Below, piece by piece: positions 37,184 through 46,641 of a stretch of DNA of 64,000 nt; the stretch's first letter is position 1; every line of letters begins with the position of its first letter. Origin of the DNA: JAAXGX01 sp965221595. GTDB lineage: Bacteria; Acidobacteriota; Vicinamibacteria; Vicinamibacterales; UBA8438. The translations under genes and the position numbers were made by a program. The notes beneath the pieces were generated by a model, which saw nothing but the letters and a program-made list of their open reading frames with translations, was not told the origin of the DNA and searched no databases. The DNA lies in NCBI GenBank assembly GCA_965221595.1, contig OZ244900.1:558001-622000 (forward strand). The letters are read 5' to 3'.

Positions 37184-39319
37184 ATGCATCGACGACGAGG
37201 CGGCAGTCGTTCGGGCGGCCTGCGCTACGGAACCCTCGCCGCTGCGGTCGCGCTGGCCCTGGCGCCGTCCGCCGCGCCGGCCCAACTCGCGTCCGCGGCG
37301 TACACCGCGGCCGAGGCCGAGGCGGGCCGTACGGTGTACGACCAGGCCTGCGCGTCGTGCCACATGCCCAATCTGGGCGGGCAGTTCGAGGCGCCGGAGC
37401 TGGCCGGGGCGAGCTTCCGCGGGACCTGGGGCGAGCGGCCCGTGGCCGAGCTGCTCGACCTCGTGCGCGCGACGATGCCGCCCGGGGCGCCGGACTCGCT
37501 GGCGCCGGAGGCCTACAGCAGCGTCGTCGCCTATATCCTGCAGGCGAACGGCGTGGCGGCCGGCGCCGTTGCGCTGGGCCCAGGTGCACCGCCCGCGGCC
37601 GCGCTGTCCGCCCCGCCGCCGGCCGGCGCCGACGTCCGCGGCGGGACGCGGGTCTTCCGGCCGCTGGCCGAGCGCGCGCCCGTCACCGACGCCATGCTCC
37701 GGGACCCCGACCCGGCAGACTGGCTGATCTACCGCCGGACCTACGACGGCTGGGGCCACAGCCCGCTGGACCAGATCACGCGCGAGAACGTCGGCGGGCT
37801 GCAGCTCGCCTGGGTTTGGGCCATGGGCGACGGCCGCAACCAGCCGACGCCGCTCGTCTACGACGGCGTGCTGTACCTGGCCAATCCGGGCAACGTCGTC
37901 CAGGCGCTCGATGCGGCTACAGGCACGCTGCTCTGGGAGTACCGCCGGCCGCTGCCCGCGGCGCTGCGGGGTGCCAACAGCCGCAACCTGGCCATCTACG
38001 ACGACAAGCTCTTCATGGGGACGCGCGATGCGTTCATCGCGGCGCTCGACATCCGCACCGGTGCGCTGGTCTGGGAGACCCGGATGGCCGACTACAACGA
38101 CGGCTACTCCAACACCAGCGGACCGCTCGTCGCCGGCGGGCGGGTCGTCAACGGCATCAACGGCTGCTCGCGCTTCATGCCGGACAGTTGCTTCATCACT
38201 GCCCACGACGCGGCCACCGGCGAGGAGCTCTGGCGGCGGCTGACCATCGCCGCGCCCGGCGAGCCGGGCGGCGATTCGTGGGGCGATCTGCCGCTGGCGC
38301 TGCGCGGCGGCGGCGACTCGTGGATTCCCGGCAGCTACGATCCCGAGCTCGATCTGCTGTTCTGGCCCGTGGCGCAGGCCAAGCCCTGGGTGCCTGCCAG
38401 CCGCGGCCTGACGGTTCACGACCCGGCGCTCTACACGAACTCGACGCTCGCGCTCGATCCCCGGGACGGCGCCATCCGCTGGTACCGGCAGCACGTTCCC
38501 GGCGAGGCGCTCGACCTCGACGAAGGCTTCGAACAGGTGCTCATCGACAGCGGCGGGCGCAAGGCCCTGTTCACGATCGGCAAGCACGGCATCCTCTGGA
38601 AACTGGACCGCGAGACGGGCGCCTTCCTCGGGCACGTCGAGACCATCTTCCAGAACGTATTCGAACACATCGACCCGGACACCGGCCGCGTGACGTACCG
38701 CCAGGACATCGCGGATGCGGGCATCGGCGACTGGGTCTCCGTCTGCCCCAGCACGGCCGGCGGCCACAACTGGCACGCGTCCGGCTTCAGTCCCGAGACG
38801 CGCCTGTTGATCATTCCGTTGAGCCAGAGCTGCCTCGAGATTGCCGGCCGTGAAGTGGCCCTGGAGATAGGCTCGGGCGGCACGCAGGCCGATCGGACGT
38901 GGTTCGAGATGCCCGGCACGAACGGCAACCTGGGCAGGCTGGCGGCATACGACGTGGACACGCTGGAGGAACGCTGGAGTATCGAGCAGCGCGCTGCGTT
39001 CGCGACGGCCGTGCTGACGACCGCCGGCGGGCTGGCGTTCGCGGGCGACGTCGACCGCTATTTCCGGGCGCTGGACGTCGCCACCGGCGAGGTGCTGTGG
39101 GAGACGCGGCTGGGCACGTCCGTGCAGGGTTTTCCGGTCACGTACGCCGTCGGCGACACGCAGTACATCGCCGTGTCGGCCGGGCTGGGCGGCGGCAGCC
39201 CGCGGCGCGTGCCGCAGCTTCTGAGTCCGGACATCGTGCACCCCGACACCGGCAACGCGCTGTACGTCTTCGCGTTGGCAAAGAACGCTTGGCGAACGGC
39301 GCCGACTGGTTCAAACTAA
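37184..39319 (+). CDS. Cytochrome c-PQQ dehydrogenase fusion (quinohaemoprotein)
   Basis: A 711-residue exported protein: signal peptide, a small cytochrome c domain with CASCH (C56-H60), and then an eight-blade PQQ dehydrogenase propeller from about residue 165. Unlike methanol-dehydrogenase-type enzymes it lacks the vicinal cysteine pair and reads RGANSRNLAIY there. It has AQAKPW where NPAPW-like sequence is usual, a feature shared with the paralogue at 55236-56942. The haem is N-terminal, while type II alcohol dehydrogenases carry it at the C-terminus. ATG 37184 has GGAGGG seven bases upstream. First of a three-gene operon. Confidence 0.85.
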   Translation: MHRRRGGSRSGGLRYGTLAAAVALALAPSAAPAQLASAAYTAAEAEAGRTVYDQACASCHMPNLGGQFEAPELAGASFRGTWGERPVAELLDLVRATMPPGAPDSLAPEAYSSVVAYILQANGVAAGAVALGPGAPPAAALSAPPPAGADVRGGTRVFRPLAERAPVTDAMLRDPDPADWLIYRRTYDGWGHSPLDQITRENVGGLQLAWVWAMGDGRNQPTPLVYDGVLYLANPGNVVQALDAATGTLLWEYRRPLPAALRGANSRNLAIYDDKLFMGTRDAFIAALDIRTGALVWETRMADYNDGYSNTSGPLVAGGRVVNGINGCSRFMPDSCFITAHDAATGEELWRRLTIAAPGEPGGDSWGDLPLALRGGGDSWIPGSYDPELDLLFWPVAQAKPWVPASRGLTVHDPALYTNSTLALDPRDGAIRWYRQHVPGEALDLDEGFEQVLIDSGGRKALFTIGKHGILWKLDRETGAFLGHVETIFQNVFEHIDPDTGRVTYRQDIADAGIGDWVSVCPSTAGGHNWHASGFSPETRLLIIPLSQSCLEIAGREVALEIGSGGTQADRTWFEMPGTNGNLGRLAAYDVDTLEERWSIEQRAAFATAVLTTAGGLAFAGDVDRYFRALDVATGEVLWETRLGTSVQGFPVTYAVGDTQYIAVSAGLGGGSPRRVPQLLSPDIVHPDTGNALYVFALAKNAWRTAPTGSN

Positions 39320-39390
39320 ACGATCGCCGGCCCGGCGAGCTGTGGCCGGCGCCCCGATTGGTCACATGGGTGGATCTGGAGGCCTACAAG

Positions 39391-40683
39391 ATGTCACGCA
39401 CACCTGGGTTCGGTCTCGTCACTCTTCTCGCGGTCGCACTTGGCGTTCTGGCCGCTGCGCCGGCAACCGCGCAGGACGCCGCGCCGCCGACGTTCACCAA
39501 GGATGTTGCCCCGATTCTGCAGCGCTCGTGCCAGCACTGTCACCGGCCCGGCTCCATCGCCCCCATGTCGCTGCTGACCTACGAGGAGGCGCGGCCGTGG
39601 GCGCGGTCCATCAAGGACCAGGTCGTCACCCGCACGATGCCGCCGTGGTACATCGACAAGAACATCGGCATCCAGGAGTTCAAGTACGACTACTCGCTCA
39701 GCGACGCGGAGATCGCCACGGTTGCTTCCTGGGTCGACGGCGGCGCGCCGCGCGGCAACCCCGCGGACCTGCCCCCGCCGCGGCAGTTCCGCGACATCGC
39801 CGAGTGGCAGATAGGCGAGCCCGACTGGGTGGTGGAGATCCCCGAGCCGTTCGTCGTGCCGGCTGAGGCACCGAACTGGTGGGGGAACCTCGAGTCGGAC
39901 TCGGGGCTGACGGAGGACCGCTGGGTCAAGGCGGTCGAGACCAAGCCGTCGATCGAGGGTTTCCCCGTGGTGCATCACGCGGTGACCGGCGTGGTGAGCC
40001 CGGATGCCGAGGACGTAACCGGGGTCGGGGAGTTCCTCAACGAGTACGCACTCGGCAAGAACGGCGACATCTATCCCGAGGGCACCGGCCGCCTGATCCC
40101 GGCGGGTTCGAAGATCCGTTTCAACATGCACTACGCCTCGATTGGCGTCGAGACCACCGACCGCACGCGCGTCGGCCTGCAGTTCTATCCGCGGGGCGTC
40201 GTGCCCGAGCGCAAGATCATCGCCTCGCACGTGGGCGACGAGGAGGACCTCGACATCCCGGCCGGGGCGTCGAACGTGCGCCACGACGGGTACTACCGGC
40301 TCAAGGAGAATTCGCACATCACCGGCTTCCAGGCCCACCTGCACAATCTCGGCAAGCGGCAGTGCCTCGAGGCGATCTACCCGGACAACCGCGTGGAGAC
40401 CCTGAGCTGCGCCGATTGGGACTTCGGCTGGCACATCGTCTACAACTACGAGGACCATGTGGCGCCGCTGCTGCCGAAAGGCACCATCCTGCACGTGATC
40501 AGTTGGCACGACAACTCGGAGGCCAACCGCTGGAACGACGACCCGACCAACTGGACAGGTTTCGGCCAGCGGTCGAGCGACGACATGAGCTTCGCGTGGG
40601 TGAGTTGGTACGAGCTCGACGACGAAGCGTTCGAGAAGGAACTCGCGGAGCGGCGGGCACTGACCGCCGACAACGACGATTAG
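39391..40683 (+). CDS. Cytochrome c fused to copper type II monooxygenase-like domain
   Basis: The 430-residue exported protein has a signal peptide and one haem motif CQHCH (C47-H51) in a short cytochrome domain of the planctomycete-cytochrome type. It is followed by a region like the Cu type II ascorbate-dependent monooxygenases. NMHYASIGVETTDRTRVGL, the HLHNLGK (HxH) and DNSEANRWNDDP match the bacterial version of the C-terminal domain, with a possible methionine ligand in SDDMSF. Whether it hydroxylates a substrate is unknown. GGAGG is eight bases from the ATG. It follows the PQQ fusion gene by 71 bases. Confidence 0.75.
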   Translation: MSRTPGFGLVTLLAVALGVLAAAPATAQDAAPPTFTKDVAPILQRSCQHCHRPGSIAPMSLLTYEEARPWARSIKDQVVTRTMPPWYIDKNIGIQEFKYDYSLSDAEIATVASWVDGGAPRGNPADLPPPRQFRDIAEWQIGEPDWVVEIPEPFVVPAEAPNWWGNLESDSGLTEDRWVKAVETKPSIEGFPVVHHAVTGVVSPDAEDVTGVGEFLNEYALGKNGDIYPEGTGRLIPAGSKIRFNMHYASIGVETTDRTRVGLQFYPRGVVPERKIIASHVGDEEDLDIPAGASNVRHDGYYRLKENSHITGFQAHLHNLGKRQCLEAIYPDNRVETLSCADWDFGWHIVYNYEDHVAPLLPKGTILHVISWHDNSEANRWNDDPTNWTGFGQRSSDDMSFAWVSWYELDDEAFEKELAERRALTADNDD

Positions 40684-40713
40684 GCCAGGTCTGTGCCGTC
40701 GTCCGAGTGCATC

Positions 40714-41580
40714 ATGAGAGGTCCGAGTCGCAGCGTCGGCGCGGCCGGCCTGGCCGCGTGGCTGGTCGTGTCGCTGGCATCGCCGGGAGCGGCGCAGGAG
40801 CGCTGGAACCGGGGGCAGAACGTCCAGCCCGTCTTCGAGGGCTGGGAACGGAACGACGATGGGTCGTTCACCATGGTCTTCGGCTACCTGAACCGGAACT
40901 ACCAGGAACAGCCGGTCGTCCCGGTGGGACCGAACAACTTCTTCGAGCCGGGTCCGGCCGACCGCGGCCAGCCCACGCACTTCTACAACCGGCGCCAGCA
41001 GTTCGTCTTCGAGGTGCGCGTGCCGGCGGACTGGGGGCGTGAGCGGGACCTCGTCTGGACGGTCACCCACAACGGGCGGACCGACCAGGCGTTCGGCCAC
41101 CTCTGGCCGGTCTGGGAGATCGACAACGTCGTCCGGCGCCAGAACCGGGGCACCGGGTTCGCGCAGGGCTACGCCGACAACCAGCGACCGAGCATCCGCC
41201 TGGCGGGCGGCGATCAGCTCGAGGTCACGTTGCCGGACACGCTCGAGATTGCCGTCGTCGCCGGGGACGACGGCATCCCGCCGCCCAACCCGGACATCCT
41301 CAAGCGGACGTTGCGGCCGGGTCCCAAGACCCAGGCCATGGTCAACCCGCGGGACGCGGCGACGACGGGCCTGGCGGTCACTTGGCTCCACTGGCGCGGG
41401 GCCGGCGACGTGTCCTTCGATCCGCGGGTCCTGACGCTGGACGAGCAGGGGCGGGCCGTGACGCGCGTCAGCTTCAGCGCGCCGGGCACGTACGTCCTGC
41501 AGGCCGTGGCGGACGATACCGTCTTCACGACCCCCGTCAACGTGACGGTCACCGTGAATCCGCCGCCGGCGGCGCCGTAG
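40714..41580 (+). CDS. Exported protein of unknown function with Ig-like tail
   Basis: A 288-residue product with a signal peptide (hydrophobic segment then AQERWNRGQN). The middle is beta-rich with many asparagines and aromatics (FTMVFGYLNRNYQEQP). The last 90 residues look like an immunoglobulin-like strand domain (TRVSFSAPGTYVLQAVADD). I do not recognise the family. It is the third gene of the operon with the PQQ fusion and the haem-copper protein, 30 bases downstream, and could be a partner or an outer-surface component. GTG 40693 in frame is an alternative start. Confidence 0.6.
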   Translation: MRGPSRSVGAAGLAAWLVVSLASPGAAQERWNRGQNVQPVFEGWERNDDGSFTMVFGYLNRNYQEQPVVPVGPNNFFEPGPADRGQPTHFYNRRQQFVFEVRVPADWGRERDLVWTVTHNGRTDQAFGHLWPVWEIDNVVRRQNRGTGFAQGYADNQRPSIRLAGGDQLEVTLPDTLEIAVVAGDDGIPPPNPDILKRTLRPGPKTQAMVNPRDAATTGLAVTWLHWRGAGDVSFDPRVLTLDEQGRAVTRVSFSAPGTYVLQAVADDTVFTTPVNVTVTVNPPPAAP

Positions 41581-41651
41581 GAGGCGCCGGCATGTGGCCG
41601 GGCCCATGCGCCGCGGCCGCGGTCACGCCGTCGGCTGCGGCCGGCTGACGC

Positions 41652-42836
41652 TCAGATCAGCGCGTCGTCGTGCAGCGCCTCGCCGCGGGCGAAGCGCCCA
41701 GGGTCGAAGGCACTGATGTCGAGGCGCGACGAGGCGCCCGTCGCGAGCAGCTCCGCCAGGGCCGCGCCGGTTGCCGGTGCCAGCATCAGCCCGTGGCCGC
41801 TGAACCCGTTGGCCAGGTAGAAGCCGGCCAGCTCGGGGTGCTCGCCCAGGAGCGGGTTGTGGTCGGGCGTCATCTCGTACAGGCCCGCCCAGCTCTCGAT
41901 GAGTTCGGCGGCGGCGAGGGCCGGCAGCCGGGCGACCAGCGGCGGTCGGAAGTCGGTCGTCCAACGCTCCCGGTTGCACTCGAAGTTCTCGCCGGGCGGC
42001 TCGTCGTGCCGCGTGCGGGCCACGATGATGCAGTCCGGCTCGTCCGGGCCGAGCGGGTCGTCGTGGCGCCAGTGGACGCCACCCGGGTCGACCACCACCG
42101 GGAAGCGGTGGGGCCACCGCCGCGGCAGCGCGCAGCGGAAGAGGTGCTGCCGGACCGGCGTCACGGGCAGGTCGAGGTCGGCGAGCGCGGCCAGCCGCGA
42201 CGCGAACGGGCCGGCCGCGTTGACCACCGCGCGGGCCTCGATCGACGCGCCGCCGGCCAGCGTCACGCCCTGGACCCGGCCGCCGGCGATCCGCATGCCG
42301 GTGACTTCGCCCGTGACGTACGTCGCGCCGGCCGCCGCGGCCGCCTGCCGGAAGCCCGCCAGCACCTCGCGCGGACTCGCATAGCCGTCGTCCGGCCCGA
42401 ACAGGCCGAAGCGGACGTCGTCCAGAAAGAGATCGGGCACCCGGGCGCGGATGGCGGCGACGTCCAGGCGTTCTACGCGCGCGCCGAGCGCCCGCTGGCG
42501 CGCGTAGCGCTGCTCGAACCGCTCCGCCGTCGCCTCGTCCGCCAGAAACAGGTAGCCGCGCTGTCGGAACCAGGCCCGCGGCCGGTGACCCGGCACCTGC
42601 ATGGCGGTGTCGAAGCGCTCGTAGAACCGCACGCTGCGCCGGGCCAGCCCGATGTTGGCGGCGGAGCTGAACTGCTGGCGGATGCCGCCCATGGCGAGCC
42701 AGGACGAGGCGCGCCGGTAGGTCGGATCGCGCTCGACGACCGTCACCTCGGCGCTGTAGCCGCCGGTCCGCAGGTGCCAAGCGATGCTCGACCCCACCAC
42801 CCCGCCGCCGACGATGACGATGCGTTCGGGGAGCAT
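41652..42836 (-). CDS. FAD-dependent oxidoreductase (DAO/glycine oxidase type)
   Basis: The 394-residue enzyme begins with the FAD-binding dinucleotide motif RIVIVGGGVVGSSIAWHL. It has the DAO-family C-terminal SWAGLYEMTPDHNPLLGEHP block and the NGFSGHGLMLAPATG FAD contact. These enzymes oxidise secondary amines such as sarcosine, glycine or D-amino acids; a closely related human protein is FOXRED1. The substrate cannot be chosen. It sits 41 bases after the M1 peptidase gene on the same strand and is probably co-transcribed. Confidence 0.88.
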   Translation of the reverse strand: MLPERIVIVGGGVVGSSIAWHLRTGGYSAEVTVVERDPTYRRASSWLAMGGIRQQFSSAANIGLARRSVRFYERFDTAMQVPGHRPRAWFRQRGYLFLADEATAERFEQRYARQRALGARVERLDVAAIRARVPDLFLDDVRFGLFGPDDGYASPREVLAGFRQAAAAAGATYVTGEVTGMRIAGGRVQGVTLAGGASIEARAVVNAAGPFASRLAALADLDLPVTPVRQHLFRCALPRRWPHRFPVVVDPGGVHWRHDDPLGPDEPDCIIVARTRHDEPPGENFECNRERWTTDFRPPLVARLPALAAAELIESWAGLYEMTPDHNPLLGEHPELAGFYLANGFSGHGLMLAPATGAALAELLATGASSRLDISAFDPGRFARGEALHDDALI

Positions 42837-42877
42837 GGATGTTCGGGCTCCTGCTGGAACCAGTACCGGCACCGGTA

Positions 42878-45517
42878 CTAGCGGACGTGGGCGAGCACCG
42901 CGTGGCGCCAGTTGAACTCCACGGCGGTCGGCTCGGCCGGCAGCGGGATCTCCACGTCGACCGTGTCCGCGTCGACCAGGACGCGGTGCACGACGGGCGG
43001 CCGCCCGTCGAACTCTACGCGGATGGGCACCGGCATCCGGAACGTGTCCGGCACGTCCTCCTGGCGGATGGTGCCGTGCAGCACGTATGGGAACGGTCGG
43101 TCGAGCAGGCGGGTCGTGTGCAGGTCGGGCCGGTAGGTCGGCACGTCCACGCCGTACACCCACTGGTCGAAGAACCAGTCCATCGGCTGGCCGAACGCGC
43201 GCGTGACGGCCGTCTCGAACGACCGCGTGCTGGCCGGCCGCCGCCGGTGGTCGCGGACGAAGCCGCGCAGCAGGTCCCGGAAGCGCGTGTCGTCACCCGT
43301 CTCGAGGTCGGCCAGCATCATCCGCAGCATGTGCAGGATGAACGCGCCCTTCTCGTACACCAGCAACTGATAGTCGACCGGCGTCTCGCTCGAGTTGAGG
43401 CGGTAGCCCGCCACGACCGGACCGGACTCGTGCCCGTCGCTGCGGCGGATGACCTCCGGGCGGACGCCGAAGTGTACGAGGCCGGTGCCCTGACCGACGT
43501 TCACCTCGCCCAGCACGTCGAGCCGCCAGGCGTCGAGGATGTCCTCGAACTGGTCCTCGTCGTCCAGGCCGGCGAGCACATACAGCGCGGCAGCGTAGTG
43601 GGAGAAACCCTCGGAGATCCACTGGTCGCGGTAGTCCTCCCAGTGGACCGCGGCGCCCCACCACTGGTGCGCAACCTCGTGGGCCCGAAAGTGTTCGGCG
43701 ACGCCGGTGTTCAGGCGGCCGAACGCCTGGAAGGAGAGCAGGACCAGCCCCGGGAATGCCTGGCCGGTGTAGGTAACGGTTTCCGTGGCGTGCAGGGCAC
43801 GGTACGGATAGGGGCCGAAGTAGTCCGTATAGAAGCGGACCGAGCCCTCCAGGTCCGCGATAGTCTTCTCCAGGTTGCCCGGCGCGAACCCGGTCTCGTT
43901 GCGGTTCTCGTAGACCGTGATCGGCAGCCGGCCCGCCTCGTTTACGGCGGTAACGTCGAAGCGGCCGATGCTGAACGCCATGCCGCGGATCGGCTCGTCG
44001 GCGACCCACTGCATGATCCGCGTGCCGTCCGCGACGCGCTCGTCCACCAGGGTCATCCCGCTGGCGATCTGGAGGCCCTCCGGGATGCGGTAGGTCAGGT
44101 GCAGCAGGCTGCGCCGGTTGTCGAGATGCATCGGGATCCAGTGCACGGTGTCCTTGAGCAGGTAGCCGCGCGCCGTCCGGAGACGCTCGACGAGCTCGCC
44201 CTCGTAGGCGATCTCGAGCACGAACGGCTCGCCCGGCGTTACCGTCCGCGGCAGGACGACCGTCACCCACGGCTCGTAGTAGTCGTCGCCGAGCAGCCGG
44301 CCGTGGGTCTCCTGGACGTAGTGCAGCTGCTCGCCGGTCAAGGCCGCCGGGTCCGACGGCTCGGGCGACGGCGTGGCGACCTCGCCGGCAAGCGGCACGG
44401 CGCCCAGCAGGCGGCCCGCCCGCACGTCCCCGGCGCCTGCGGGCAAGGTGGTCCGCCAGCGCACGTCGGTCACCTGGAGGACCCGCGAGATGCGGATCCG
44501 CAGCGCGGTCAGCGGTTCGAGCGGCTCGATCAGCAGCGCGGCGCTGGCCGCCGCGTCGCCGTCGCCCTCCAGCGCGAGGTCGACATCGATGCGCGGTACC
44601 GCGACCCGGGGCGACCAGCCCTCGCGGTCGGGAACCCGCGTGCGCGGCGGCAGACCCAGGTCGCGGGCGTCCCAGTCGTCGTCTTCCGGGTCGCCGAGCC
44701 CGCCCTCTACCTCCGGGTTGCGCGGGAACCCGCGCAGCGCCTGCGCCGCGACGTCCGCGCCGAACTCCGCGAGCGCGTGGAAACCCAACCACGTGTTCCG
44801 GTAGTTGCGCCGGTCGCGCCGGCGCAGGCGAGAGACCGAGACCTCCTCCCGCGCCCGTGGCTCGATCTCGATCGAGAACCAGTCCTCGTCGTCACCGTCG
44901 ATCTGCGCGTAGAAGTACGCGGGCCGCCGCGGCGCGGGACTGGTCGAGGCCGGGGACAGAATGTCCAGCAGCAGCCGGCTGTCCGGGTTCTCGTGGCGCC
45001 GCTCGAGCAGCGCCTCGCGCCGGTCGTTCAGAAGGTCGTTCGCCCGGCGAGCCTGCCGTCCCCGGGGACCGTCGGCCAGCGCGCGGAGCTCGCCGCCGGC
45101 CGGACCGGCCAGCCAGAACACGAAGCGGTCGAACTCCTCCTCGAGGAAGTCCGCGTCGAGGAACTTCTCGACCTGCTGGTGTTCCACGCCGTCGGGCGGG
45201 TAGCAGCGCACGACGCCGTCGCCGAGATACACGGCGACCGTGACGCGCTCGTCGTCGCGGGGCAGCAGGTAGAGATCGCCGCCGGTCAGCTCGAACTCGA
45301 AGCGGTCGATCCGCAGCAGGCCGCCGTCGATGCGGCCCGCCGGCTCGAGCCGCGTCTCCACGAGGGCCTCGTAGGCGGCCGGCGGACCGAGGGCGCCCTC
45401 GTCTTCCGCGCGCGCCCCGGCTGTCAGCGCCAGGGCCGGGAGGACGGCGCAGACGGCAGCCAGCCGGAGAGCCGGGCGGGCGCCGGGCCGTGCCGCGGGA
45501 GCGTGCCGTGCCGCCAT
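42878..45517 (-). CDS. Exported M1-family metallopeptidase
   Basis: An 879-residue protein with a signal peptide and an M1 gluzincin catalytic domain in its C-terminal half. The zinc motif is HEVAHQWWG (H613, E614, H617) and the distal ligand is E636 in SEGFSHY. The N-terminal 450 residues are a large unrecognised beta-rich region, much longer than the usual M1 N-domain. The expected GxMEN substrate motif is not clear. It may act on extracellular or periplasmic proteins. A TACCAT box lies ten bases before ATG 45517. The intergenic region with the MBL gene holds divergent promoters and a GC palindrome. Confidence 0.82.
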   Translation of the reverse strand: MAARHAPAARPGARPALRLAAVCAVLPALALTAGARAEDEGALGPPAAYEALVETRLEPAGRIDGGLLRIDRFEFELTGGDLYLLPRDDERVTVAVYLGDGVVRCYPPDGVEHQQVEKFLDADFLEEEFDRFVFWLAGPAGGELRALADGPRGRQARRANDLLNDRREALLERRHENPDSRLLLDILSPASTSPAPRRPAYFYAQIDGDDEDWFSIEIEPRAREEVSVSRLRRRDRRNYRNTWLGFHALAEFGADVAAQALRGFPRNPEVEGGLGDPEDDDWDARDLGLPPRTRVPDREGWSPRVAVPRIDVDLALEGDGDAAASAALLIEPLEPLTALRIRISRVLQVTDVRWRTTLPAGAGDVRAGRLLGAVPLAGEVATPSPEPSDPAALTGEQLHYVQETHGRLLGDDYYEPWVTVVLPRTVTPGEPFVLEIAYEGELVERLRTARGYLLKDTVHWIPMHLDNRRSLLHLTYRIPEGLQIASGMTLVDERVADGTRIMQWVADEPIRGMAFSIGRFDVTAVNEAGRLPITVYENRNETGFAPGNLEKTIADLEGSVRFYTDYFGPYPYRALHATETVTYTGQAFPGLVLLSFQAFGRLNTGVAEHFRAHEVAHQWWGAAVHWEDYRDQWISEGFSHYAAALYVLAGLDDEDQFEDILDAWRLDVLGEVNVGQGTGLVHFGVRPEVIRRSDGHESGPVVAGYRLNSSETPVDYQLLVYEKGAFILHMLRMMLADLETGDDTRFRDLLRGFVRDHRRRPASTRSFETAVTRAFGQPMDWFFDQWVYGVDVPTYRPDLHTTRLLDRPFPYVLHGTIRQEDVPDTFRMPVPIRVEFDGRPPVVHRVLVDADTVDVEIPLPAEPTAVEFNWRHAVLAHVR

Positions 45518-45527
45518 GCGTCGCCGA

Positions 45528-45533
45528 ATGGTA
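45528..45533 (-). promoter_or_regulatory. Putative extended -10 box (TGC-TACCAT) for the M1 peptidase gene
   Basis: Minus-strand GTGCTACCAT ends ten bases before ATG 45517, identical to the box at 19208-19213. Confidence 0.4.
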
Positions 45534-45598
45534 GCACCCGCCGCGCTGCGCGCGGCGCGGCTCTTGCCGTGGACTCCCGCCGCCCCACCGGAGTCGGC

Positions 45599-45604
45599 TA
45601 CAAT
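45599..45604 (+). promoter_or_regulatory. Putative -10 box TACAAT for the MBL hydrolase gene
   Basis: TACAAT lies 30 bases before ATG 45635 and is followed by a GGGGGG ribosome site. Confidence 0.4.
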
Positions 45605-45634
45605 CACCGCACTCTGCGGGCGCGGGGGGCTGCG

Positions 45635-46567
45635 ATGAAACGAACCGTATTGTTGATTGTGCTGCTCGCGGCGGGCGGGCTGGCGATGACGGCCGCCGGC
45701 CAAGAAGGCGACCGGCCGCCGGTCCCGGCTATCGAGCAGGTGCGCGACAACCTGTACGTGATCATGGGCGGCGACCCGACCGACCGCACGACGTTCAGCG
45801 GCGGCAATGTGGCTGTGTACGTGATGGAGCAGGGCGTGGCGGTCGTCGACTCGAAGCTGCCGGGCTACGGCCGGCAGATCATCGAGCAGATCAGGACGGT
45901 GACCGACAAGCCGCTGCTGGCCATGTTCCACACCCACACGCACTACGATCACGCCGGCAGCACGCCCGAGTTTCCACCCACAATCGAGGTCATAACACAC
46001 GAGAACATCGAAGCCAGCCTGTCCCGGGCGACCTGCCTGCCCGTTACCAACTGCCAGACGTTCCAGGGCGAGGGCGCGCGGTACCTGCCGCAGACGACGT
46101 TCTCGGAGCGGATGTCGGTTCGGTTCGGCCCGGACCGCGTCGATCTCTACCACTTTGGACCCGCGCACACCAACGGCGACACGCTCGTGGTGTTCCCCGC
46201 CGTGCGCGCCATGCACTCGGGGGACCTGTTCTCGCTCAAGCGCCCGCCGTTCGTCGACACCAACAACGGCGGCAGCGCGCTGCGCTACCCGGAGACGCTG
46301 GCCGCCGCCGCGGCCGGTATCGAAGGCGTCGACACCATCATTCCCGGGCACACCGCCGGGTTGTTCACCTGGGCCGAGCTCGAGGAGTACGCGGACTTCC
46401 ACCGCGACTTCGTGGCCCAGGCGCGGGTCGCGCGCGCCGCCGGCCGGACGCCCGCCGAGGCGGCGGCCGACTACGTGATCCCCGACCGCTTTGCCGGCTA
46501 CAACCGCGCCGATCCGGGGCGCGTCGAAGCCAACATCCAGGCGATCTACGACGAGCTGGGTCGATAG
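45635..46567 (+). CDS. Exported metallo-beta-lactamase-fold hydrolase
   Basis: A 310-residue protein with a signal peptide (LLIVLLAAGGLAMTAAGQ) and an MBL fold. The metal motif is HTHTHYDH (H101, H103, D105, H106), the third histidine lies in FGPAHTNGDT, the bridging aspartate in MHSGDLF, and a final histidine in IIPGHT. It resembles subclass B3-like or glyoxalase II-like family members found widely in Acidobacteria. Antibiotic resistance cannot be claimed from sequence. The ATG is preceded by a G-rich ribosome site. Confidence 0.85.
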   Translation: MKRTVLLIVLLAAGGLAMTAAGQEGDRPPVPAIEQVRDNLYVIMGGDPTDRTTFSGGNVAVYVMEQGVAVVDSKLPGYGRQIIEQIRTVTDKPLLAMFHTHTHYDHAGSTPEFPPTIEVITHENIEASLSRATCLPVTNCQTFQGEGARYLPQTTFSERMSVRFGPDRVDLYHFGPAHTNGDTLVVFPAVRAMHSGDLFSLKRPPFVDTNNGGSALRYPETLAAAAAGIEGVDTIIPGHTAGLFTWAELEEYADFHRDFVAQARVARAAGRTPAEAAADYVIPDRFAGYNRADPGRVEANIQAIYDELGR

Positions 46568-46606
46568 CGGCGGCTGTTACCAAGAGGATGGATGGGATTC
46601 TGTAGC

Positions 46607-46635
46607 TTGACTTTATATTTGTCAGGCAATTAAAA
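46607..46635 (+). promoter_or_regulatory. Putative promoter for the AAA-DUF4143 gene
   Basis: TTGACT (46607-46612), a 17-base spacer and TTAAAA (46630-46635) lie six bases before GTG 46642. The region is strikingly AT-rich for this window and has no Shine-Dalgarno sequence, so translation may be leaderless. The spacer contains ATTTGTCAGGCAA, close to a sequence at the Fic gene start. Confidence 0.4.
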
Positions 46636-46641
46636 GACTAT

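Noticed and set aside
45635..46567. Antibiotic-resistance beta-lactamase
   Set aside because: The MBL fold is shared by many hydrolases and no resistance-specific signature is seen.
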